This document shows positions 33,332 through 40,849 of a DNA stretch of 40,849 nucleotides, in pieces. The notes beneath the pieces were generated by a model. That model did not search any database, was not told the DNA's origin, and saw only the letters and a list, made by a program, of their open reading frames with translations. Origin of the DNA: an uncultured beta proteobacterium (GTDB lineage: Bacteria; Pseudomonadota; Gammaproteobacteria; Burkholderiales; Burkholderiaceae_E); the NCBI GenBank assembly GCA_903934295.1, contig CAIZNI010000028.1, forward strand, positions 1 through 40,849, read 5' to 3'. Position 1 is the stretch's first letter; each line of letters begins with the position of its first letter. The position numbers were made by a program, and so were the translations under genes.

Positions 33332-35680
33332 ATGTCTTATCGGCTGGCAAAAATCGCGGCGTATCTGCTCGCCTGCATCGCGATCGTTTCATGCGGCGGT
33401 CAATCCGATGGCGATGTCGCTGGCAGCGACACCGGTGCGGTGGTGTCCGCCGATGCGCGGCGCGCCTATCGGCCGCCTCCGGCCACCGTCATCACCACGC
33501 AGGCCGGCACGTTTCAGGAGTCGACGCTGTCGTCTGCGGTGGTCGGCGTGGCCGGCGGGGTCCTCTCGGTCACCAATCCCGCCGACCCGCTGTTCGGGGC
33601 ACAGATCACGGTGCCGCCGAACACGCTGGGCGCCAATGTGACGATCTCCCTGAGTTCGGCACCGGTGAGTTCGGCCAGTGGCCTGCCCCAGGGGGCGAGC
33701 ATTCGCGGCCGGCTGATCCGCCTCTCGGCGCTCGATGCCCAGTCCAACCCGGTGGGCTCGCTGGAAAATCTGGTCCGGGTGACACTGCCCTACGAGCCAA
33801 CGACCGACCATGTCGACTATTACCGGGTAGAGGCGGGCGGCACGCTGGAGCCGGTGGGCTTTCACGCCATCGACCGGACCGCCAGCACGATCAGCTTCCG
33901 CACGCGTGAGCCCGGCGGTTCGACCGCCGCCACCGTGCCGGCCGGCCTGCAGGCCGGACCGGTCGAGAAGGACATCGGCGCCAACGCGGTCTTCGTGACC
34001 TATGTCGCGATCGGTCTCCTCCAGCAGACCTTCGCCGAGATGCTCAACACCGAGCGTTCGGTGGACACCGGTTTTGTGCCCAGCCGCAACGGCTGGTTCA
34101 TCCCGAACTACGGTTCGTACTACAAGGACTCGCGCGGGGGCAACTGCTTCGGCATGGTCGCGTTCTCGAAGTGGTACTACCGTCAGGGCTACTCGACGAA
34201 CCTGGTCGATAACTATCGCGACCCGCAGCGCACCCCTTCCTGGCGCGACGATGCGGTCGCCATCGAACTGGCCAGCCGGATGCACAACCAGCATGACCAG
34301 AAGGCGATCTGGCAGGACGAGGGGACGCACGATCCGGTGTCCTCGACCGATGTCGCGCGCAGCATCGTCGGCGCGCTCTACGTGACCCGCGCCCCCGCTG
34401 TCATCGTGATCTGGCAACTGGCCGGCGGCGCCTACACCGGCGGCCATGCGATCTCGTTTCACCGGGTCGACCTGAAGGCTGACGGATCGATGACCTTCCA
34501 TGTGTACGATCCGAACAAGCCATCCAACGACGCGGTGCGGGTGAACTGGGCGCCCTCCACCGGCTTCGCGAACTACCTGTCCGGAACCGATGCGGCCAGC
34601 AGCAGCTTCACCTACAACTATTTCCGCCACAACGGCTATCACGCCGGCCTCTCCCAGGCCGAGATGGTGCGTGGCAAGTCGGATGCCGACTCGGGTTTTC
34701 CGGCATCGGTGTTTCCCAAGGTCACCATCACCCGCATGATCGGCAACACCCTGCGCGACAATCTGCTGCTGCGGCCCGGGACCACGCCGGCGCCAGCCAG
34801 CCAGCCCAAGTTCACCACCGCTGACGACACGGTGCTGATCGAAGGCACGGTGCTGGGTGGCAACGCCCAGGTGGCGGGTCAGGTCGTCGACAAGGTGCAG
34901 ATCTTCACGCCGGTGGGCAACCTCATCGTCTCGGTGAACAACCGGGCCGGGGGCGGGGACGGCAAGTTCGGGGTCATCGTGCCGCTCAAGAGCGGGATCA
35001 ACCAGATCGCGATGGTCGCGATGTCGAGCGCGCCGACCGCGACCAATCCGAACGGCTGGAAATGGGCGGGCTACAGCGAAGTCTTCGTCGAATCGACCGC
35101 CGCGCCCAGCTCCTTCACCGTCACCATGGCCTGGAATCGGGGCACCTCCGATGTCGACCTCTATGTGCGCGAACCGGGCGGGGTGGCGGACACGCCCACC
35201 GCCGGCAAGACGGGCGACATCGTCTACTACTCGCATCGCGCCGGGGTATCGACCACCAACCCCTATCTCGATCTCGACAACACGTCGGGTTACGGGCCCG
35301 AGCACTACATCGCCCGCCAGGGGATGGTGACCAAGTTCAGCGACGGTTCCCTGGCGCCCACGCTCAACGGCACCTATCGGGTGGGGGTGCACTACTACGG
35401 CTGGAGCGGTGCTTTCGACGCCCCGGACAAGACGATCGGCTGGACGGCCAGCTGGCGCTATCTCGGGGCCTGTCTGTCGCCGTGCGCCGATCCGGAGGTC
35501 GACGGCCTGTGGGTGACCGGCAGCCGTTCCGGCTCGATCGCCGCACCCAACTCGGGACAACAGGGGGCGAGCGGCTTCAACGCCGGCGGGTCGGCCTGGT
35601 CGAGCCGCTGGGACATCGACTATCCGACGCCGCAGATGATCTTCACCGTGCCCCCGTCGCACACCGTGATGTTGCCTTGA
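33332..35680 (+). CDS. Large lipoprotein with possible cysteine-protease-like core and YfaP-like C-terminus
   Basis: A 782-residue protein. The signal peptide ends in lipobox IVSC, so Cys21 is probably lipidated. Residues 65-180: beta-rich piece GGVLSVTNPADPLFGAQITVPPNTLG, like ZU5-type modules. Residues about 250-420: NCFGMVAFSKWYY with Cys272, GGHAISFHR with His372 and HVYDPNKP with Asp393, an order and setting like papain/C39-fold peptidases. Residues about 590-720: FTVTMAWNRGTSDVDLYVREPGG to NTSGYGPEHY, a YfaP/DUF2135-type domain. ATG 33332 follows GGAAGGA. Surface or periplasm-facing. No whole-length family is known to me; the peptidase reading is inference. Confidence 0.7.
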   Translation: MSYRLAKIAAYLLACIAIVSCGGQSDGDVAGSDTGAVVSADARRAYRPPPATVITTQAGTFQESTLSSAVVGVAGGVLSVTNPADPLFGAQITVPPNTLGANVTISLSSAPVSSASGLPQGASIRGRLIRLSALDAQSNPVGSLENLVRVTLPYEPTTDHVDYYRVEAGGTLEPVGFHAIDRTASTISFRTREPGGSTAATVPAGLQAGPVEKDIGANAVFVTYVAIGLLQQTFAEMLNTERSVDTGFVPSRNGWFIPNYGSYYKDSRGGNCFGMVAFSKWYYRQGYSTNLVDNYRDPQRTPSWRDDAVAIELASRMHNQHDQKAIWQDEGTHDPVSSTDVARSIVGALYVTRAPAVIVIWQLAGGAYTGGHAISFHRVDLKADGSMTFHVYDPNKPSNDAVRVNWAPSTGFANYLSGTDAASSSFTYNYFRHNGYHAGLSQAEMVRGKSDADSGFPASVFPKVTITRMIGNTLRDNLLLRPGTTPAPASQPKFTTADDTVLIEGTVLGGNAQVAGQVVDKVQIFTPVGNLIVSVNNRAGGGDGKFGVIVPLKSGINQIAMVAMSSAPTATNPNGWKWAGYSEVFVESTAAPSSFTVTMAWNRGTSDVDLYVREPGGVADTPTAGKTGDIVYYSHRAGVSTTNPYLDLDNTSGYGPEHYIARQGMVTKFSDGSLAPTLNGTYRVGVHYYGWSGAFDAPDKTIGWTASWRYLGACLSPCADPEVDGLWVTGSRSGSIAAPNSGQQGASGFNAGGSAWSSRWDIDYPTPQMIFTVPPSHTVMLP

Positions 35681-36174
35681 GCCCGCTGACGCCGCGCCAT
35701 CTGGGGGGTTGGCTGCTGGCCGCGATGGCCTGCGGGCCGGCCGGGGGGGCAGGGCTGTCGGCCCGGGGCGAGCCGACCGCCGCGCCGGTGGCGTTTCGCG
35801 CGCTGGTGCTGCAGCGCGAAGACCCGCTGAGTGGTTCGCGGCGCCTGGCGCTCGATGCGCCAAGCCGACTGCTGGTGCGTCAGGACAAGCGCCTGCGCGA
35901 GGGCTGCGAGCAGCACTGGGATCGCCGCTGCTGGGATGAAACCGAATGGCGCCGCACGCTCACGCCCGGCGAGATGGCGCAGGTCGTGCAGGCGCTGGCA
36001 CAGGTCCGCACGTCGACGCGGCCGGTCATGGCGTCGGTCGGCGAGTCGAGCCTGCAACTGGTGCTCGATCCGGGCGAGGCCGGACAGCGGCGGGCGCTGA
36101 GCACGTCGCGCGATCCGGATGCGTCGATCGAGCGCCTGGAATCAATCCTGATCGACGCGGTTCGGGTGCGCTGA
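35677..36174 (+). CDS. Small exported protein of unknown function
   Basis: A 165-residue protein if translated from TTG 35677, which overlaps the lipoprotein stop as TTGA. From there it has a signal-like start, MSPLTPRHLGGWLLAAMACGPAGGAGLSA. ATG 35725 is an alternative but would lose the basic N-end. The mature part has two Cys in GCEQHWDRRCWDE, possibly a disulfide, and a C-terminus like other small periplasmic proteins, with a final helix SIERLESILIDAV. No known family. The overlap implies coupling to the lipoprotein and a shared function. Confidence 0.6.
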   Translation: MSPLTPRHLGGWLLAAMACGPAGGAGLSARGEPTAAPVAFRALVLQREDPLSGSRRLALDAPSRLLVRQDKRLREGCEQHWDRRCWDETEWRRTLTPGEMAQVVQALAQVRTSTRPVMASVGESSLQLVLDPGEAGQRRALSTSRDPDASIERLESILIDAVRVR

Positions 36175-36185
36175 AGGGGCGCGCC

Positions 36186-36218
36186 GGCGGCGGAACGGTG
36201 TGTGCCGTCCGCGCCGCC
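36186..36218. terminator. Bidirectional hairpin between convergent genes
   Basis: GGCGGC (36186-36191) pairs with GCCGCC (36213-36218); inner pairing continues through GGAACGG against CCGTCC with one bulge, around loop TGTGTG. It lies in the 58-bp gap between the small exported protein and the monooxygenase stops. A second alternative hairpin, CCAGCC with GGCTGG, overlaps its right end (36217-36231). Confidence 0.5.
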
Positions 36219-36232
36219 AGCCCCAGGCTGGC

Positions 36233-38068
<1,836 letters not shown>

Positions 38069-38257
38069 GGGTATTGCTCCGGAGTGCGTCAGGGTGAAAG
38101 GGGGACAGCGTCACACGGCACGGGGGTCAGCACGGTGCGGGTGCGCAGGGGTCCGTCGAGTGTAGGTCGACTCGGGGCGCTTGGGTATCGGGGGGCCGGC
38201 CGGTTTTCAGGATTTGGCACTGTCGCCAGTCGGCCCCGGGGGACGACGCGTGGCCGC

Positions 38258-39667
38258 TCAGCCCACCGGCGGGCGCCGCGTGTGCCAGTCGGTGCTGCCC
38301 TGGAAGGCGCGTCCGGCGCGCACCAGCAGGTCCTCGCGCAGATGGCCGGCCACCAGTTGCACCCCCAGGGGCATCGGCTCGTCGGTGAAGCCGGCGGGCA
38401 GGGTGAGGGTCGGCTGCCCCGACATGTCGAAGGGCACGGTGAAGCGCTGCAGCTGGCCCCGGTAGCCGGGCTGCGCGCGCAGCTCGGCGAGCTGGCTCAG
38501 GCTGGGCACGTTGAACGGGATGACCGGGGTGAGCAGCAGGTCGATCGTCTGCATCAGCGCGTTCATCCGCCCGGTGAAATCGGCGCGCGCCAGCAGCATG
38601 CGCTGGTAGTCGACGCCGCTCAGCGCCAGCCCGGTGTCGAGCAGTTGCGCGAGCATCGGTCCGTATTCGCTGCGCCGGGCCGGGAAGGTGTCTGCGTGGG
38701 CCAGCGCCGCCTCGATGCCGCAATGCGGCACCCAGGCCGACACCATCGCCTCGACCGGCGGCAGGGTGATCGCGACCGGGGTGGCGCCCAGCGCGACCAG
38801 GGTTCGCAGCGCCGCCTGAAACGCATCGGTCACCGCAGTGCCGACATCGCGCGACACATAGGCGTCGTCGATCCCGATCCGCAGGCCGTCCAGCCGGTGC
38901 GGGTCGCCGGCCAGGTAGTCGGGCACCGGCGCCTGCAGCGCGGTCGGGTCGTCGGCATCGGCGCCGGCGATCGCGCCCAGCATCAGACCGCAGTCGGCGG
39001 CGCTGCGGCACATCGGCCCGAGGTGGTCCAGCGAGGCCGCGAGCTCGAAGGCCCCGTGACGCGAGACCCGTCCCCAGGTGGGTTTGAGGCCGGTCACCCC
39101 GTTGGCTACCGACGGGTAGCGGATCGAGCCGCCGGTGTCGGTGCCGATGGCGCCGTGGCAAAGGCCGGCGGCCACCGCGACGCCGGAGCCGCTCGAGGAC
39201 ACCCCGGTCCAGGCCTGCGCCTGCCAGGGATTGACCGGTGCGACGATCTCGGGGTGATGCGCGCTGAAGGCGCCTTCGGTCATCTGCAGCTTGCCCAGCA
39301 GCACCGCGCCCGCCTCGCGCAGGCGCCGCACCACCGTGCCGTCCACCGGCGGGCGGAAGTCGTGGTGAATCGTCGAGCCGGCGGCGGTCGGGATGCCGGC
39401 GGTCCAGCACAGGTCCTTGACCGCGATCGGCACGCCGTGCAGCGCGCCGAGCGGTTCGCCGCGCGCCAGGCGGGCATCGGCCTCGCGGGCCTGGTTCATG
39501 GCCAGTTCGGGCGTGGTTCGCGCGTAGGCGTGCAGCCCGGGATCGAGCCGGGCGATCCGCCGCAGCATGGCGTCGGTGGCTTCGGCGGAACTGATCCGGC
39601 GGGAGCGGATGAGCGTCGACAGGGTCTCGATGCTCATCCAGGCGATGTCCTGGTCGGTGGGGGTCAT
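38258..39667 (-). CDS. Amidase signature family hydrolase
   Basis: A 469-residue protein. Catalytic Lys84 in GVPIAVKDLCWTAG, the Ser-rich loop GVSSSGSGVAVAAG (155-168), and the nucleophile Ser181 in GTDTGGSIRYPS. It hydrolyses amides or acts in a glutamyl-tRNA amidotransferase-like way; because no gatB or gatC is nearby, it is likely a free catabolic amidase. Start ATG 39667; a GTG 12 bp upstream is possible. Divergent from the second Bug gene, with two dyads in between. Confidence 0.92.
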   Translation of the reverse strand: MTPTDQDIAWMSIETLSTLIRSRRISSAEATDAMLRRIARLDPGLHAYARTTPELAMNQAREADARLARGEPLGALHGVPIAVKDLCWTAGIPTAAGSTIHHDFRPPVDGTVVRRLREAGAVLLGKLQMTEGAFSAHHPEIVAPVNPWQAQAWTGVSSSGSGVAVAAGLCHGAIGTDTGGSIRYPSVANGVTGLKPTWGRVSRHGAFELAASLDHLGPMCRSAADCGLMLGAIAGADADDPTALQAPVPDYLAGDPHRLDGLRIGIDDAYVSRDVGTAVTDAFQAALRTLVALGATPVAITLPPVEAMVSAWVPHCGIEAALAHADTFPARRSEYGPMLAQLLDTGLALSGVDYQRMLLARADFTGRMNALMQTIDLLLTPVIPFNVPSLSQLAELRAQPGYRGQLQRFTVPFDMSGQPTLTLPAGFTDEPMPLGVQLVAGHLREDLLVRAGRAFQGSTDWHTRRPPVG

Positions 39668-39682
39668 GAAAAGCCTCACGGT

Positions 39683-39718
39683 GGTCGATCGGACCAGTAT
39701 AGGTCGGCATCGGACCAG
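39683..39718. promoter_or_regulatory. Twin dyads in the amidase / Bug divergent region
   Basis: Two GGTC...GACC dyads: 39683-39695 (5-bp spacer) and 39702-39716 (7-bp spacer). The exact 10-mer ATCGGACCAG occurs at 39688 and 39709, 21 bp apart, which is two helix turns. That spacing is typical of a regulator binding one DNA face. Confidence 0.5.
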
Positions 39719-39726
39719 GGCTTGGG

Positions 39727-39753
39727 TTGCGCCCGCGGATCCGCGCGTATAGT
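39727..39753 (+). promoter_or_regulatory. Possible promoter of the second Bug gene
   Basis: -10-like TATAGT at 39748-39753 with TTGCGC at 39727-39732, spacer 15 bp, shorter than the optimum. Downstream of the twin dyads, about 66 bp before the start codon. Confidence 0.35.
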
Positions 39754-39818
39754 CATTTCACCGCCGCGTCATGGGCGCGGCGCCTACCCGAATCCAACAA
39801 AATCAGGGAGGAGACACG

Positions 39819-40844
39819 ATGAGTTCGATTCGATTGAACCGGCGCGCGGCGCTCGCGCTGCTGGCCGCAACGGCCGGGCTGCTGGGAGCGAACCCGGTCG
39901 GCGCACAGACTGCCGCCACCCAACCGGCACTCGCACAGGACTACCCGAACAAGCCGATCCGTTTCGTGGTCGGTTCGCCGGCCGGCGGAGTGGTCGACAT
40001 CCGCGCGCGCCGCTTCGGCGCGCGCCTGGCCGAGCTGCTCAAGCAGCCGATCCTGGTGGAGAACCGACCGGGCGCCTCCAACACCATTGCCGCCGAGGCT
40101 GTCGCGAAGTCGGCACCCGACGGCTACACCGCGCTGTTCGGCGGCAACACCGAGGTGGTCACCGTGCCGGCGCTGGGCATGCCGATCCGTTACGACCCGA
40201 TCAAGGATTTCATCCCGGTGGCGCAGTTCACCCTGGGCTACCCGGTGCTGGTCGTGCACTCGGGGCTTGGCATCAAGACGCTGCCGGCCCTGATCGAATG
40301 GGCCCGGGCGCGGCCCGGTCAGTTGATGTGCGGCACATCGGGCCACGGCAGCGGCCAGCATTTCGTCTGTGAACTGCTGGCCCGCAGCGCCCGCATCCAG
40401 CTGCGCACCGTCCCCTACAAGGGCACCGCGCCGATGCTGCTCGACACCGCCGCCGGGCAGGTCCATGTTTCGATCGGCTTCCTGGCCGAGGTCGACAGGC
40501 AGTACATCGGGACGGGCAAGGTGATCCCGCTGGGCGTGCTGTCACCCAAACGCATCGCCCGCTTTCCCGATTTGCCGACGATGGCCGAGATGGGCCACAC
40601 GGGTTTCGACATGATGTCCTGGACCGGTCTGTTCGTGCCGGCGGGTACGCCGCGCGCCATCGTCACCCGCCTGAACGCCGAGATCACCCGAGTGGTGCGC
40701 GAGCCCGAGTTCGCGAGCTGGCTGGCCGACACCGGCAGCGAGGTGGTGACGCCCACGCCCGAGCAGTTCCGCGACTTCACCCGTGGCGAACTCGAGCGCT
40801 GGCGCAAGATGTCCGACGAGTTCGGGATCAAGGCCGAGCAGTGA
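39819..40844 (+). CDS. Bug/TctC-family periplasmic substrate-binding protein (second copy)
   Basis: A 341-residue protein. Signal peptide MSSIRLNRRAALALLAATAGLLGANPVGAQ, then a short linker to DYPNKPIRFVVGSPAGGVVDIRARRF. AVAKSAPDGYT and VPYKGTAP are family marks. GGGAGGAGA at 39806-39814 fixes ATG 39819. It shares the fold with the other copy at 18282 but differs in the ligand loop (SPAGG against APGGS), so the ligands probably differ. Next to an amidase and a Baeyer-Villiger enzyme, and no TctAB permease is present. The stop lies five bases before the window end. Confidence 0.94.
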   Translation: MSSIRLNRRAALALLAATAGLLGANPVGAQTAATQPALAQDYPNKPIRFVVGSPAGGVVDIRARRFGARLAELLKQPILVENRPGASNTIAAEAVAKSAPDGYTALFGGNTEVVTVPALGMPIRYDPIKDFIPVAQFTLGYPVLVVHSGLGIKTLPALIEWARARPGQLMCGTSGHGSGQHFVCELLARSARIQLRTVPYKGTAPMLLDTAAGQVHVSIGFLAEVDRQYIGTGKVIPLGVLSPKRIARFPDLPTMAEMGHTGFDMMSWTGLFVPAGTPRAIVTRLNAEITRVVREPEFASWLADTGSEVVTPTPEQFRDFTRGELERWRKMSDEFGIKAEQ

Positions 40845-40849
40845 TGGCC

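Noticed and set aside
35062-35676. Upstream extension of the small exported protein frame
   Set aside because: This part is the out-of-frame shadow of the lipoprotein's C-terminal region. A TTG overlapping the lipoprotein stop gives a sensible signal peptide.

Overview
The window is about 40.8 kb of very GC-rich DNA with dense, short-spaced genes. Orphan Bug/TctC-type solute receptors, a PEP-CTERM protein behind a sigma-54-type promoter, acyl-CoA catabolism genes and a protocatechuate 4,5-cleavage gene together suggest an environmental betaproteobacterium, most likely of the order Burkholderiales. This is inference from gene content; there is no rRNA, and I recognised no tRNA.

Layout. 1-3456: a YhaN-like ATPase (cut by the window edge) and its YhaO/SbcD-like nuclease, overlapping by ATGA. 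3838-4695: a PEP-CTERM surface protein with a -24/-12 promoter. 5038-6345: ligJ followed by the remains of a ligK-type aldolase that carries a 9 x 11-bp repeat. 6346-9694: a methyltransferase, an AT-rich island with a winged-helix orphan, a NYN-domain protein, a cold-shock gene with a clear terminator and a 46-residue basic protein. 9772-11055: an exported protein of unknown function. 11080-16873: a lipid/acyl-CoA catabolism block (phosphotransferase, SDR, two acyl-CoA dehydrogenases, NIPSNAP protein, TetR regulator). 16936-18078: a redoxin gene with an in-frame UGA at the first redox Cys position and a SECIS-like hairpin, read here as a selenoprotein. 18282-21797: Bug receptor, CoA-transferase and a reductive-dehalogenase-like Fe-S protein. 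21814-24430: a PNPOx-like flavoprotein, an SDR and a Nudix hydrolase. 24672-28919: an arsenic operon gapdh-arsJ-arsR-arsC-acr3. 29122-31388: a NeuD-like acyltransferase and a glycosyltransferase. 31718-36174: an M10/RTX metalloprotease, a large lipoprotein with a possible cysteine-protease-like core and a small exported protein. 36233-40844: a Baeyer-Villiger-type monooxygenase, an amidase and a second Bug receptor.

How the genes work together. The arsenic operon covers two routes: reduction of arsenate by ArsC with arsenite export by Acr3, and conversion of arsenate to 1-arseno-3-phosphoglycerate by GAPDH with export by ArsJ. The acyl-CoA block has the parts for activated-acid dehydrogenation and is probably under TetR control. 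The Bug/CoA-transferase/RdhA-like group, the flavin monooxygenase and the amidase look like uptake and breakdown of organic acids or xenobiotics, but no substrate can be read from the sequence.

The most interesting item is the candidate selenoprotein at 16936-18078. Next are the ligK relic with its repeat expansion, the small RdhA-like protein without a TAT signal, and the lipoprotein with a Cys-His-Asp arrangement.
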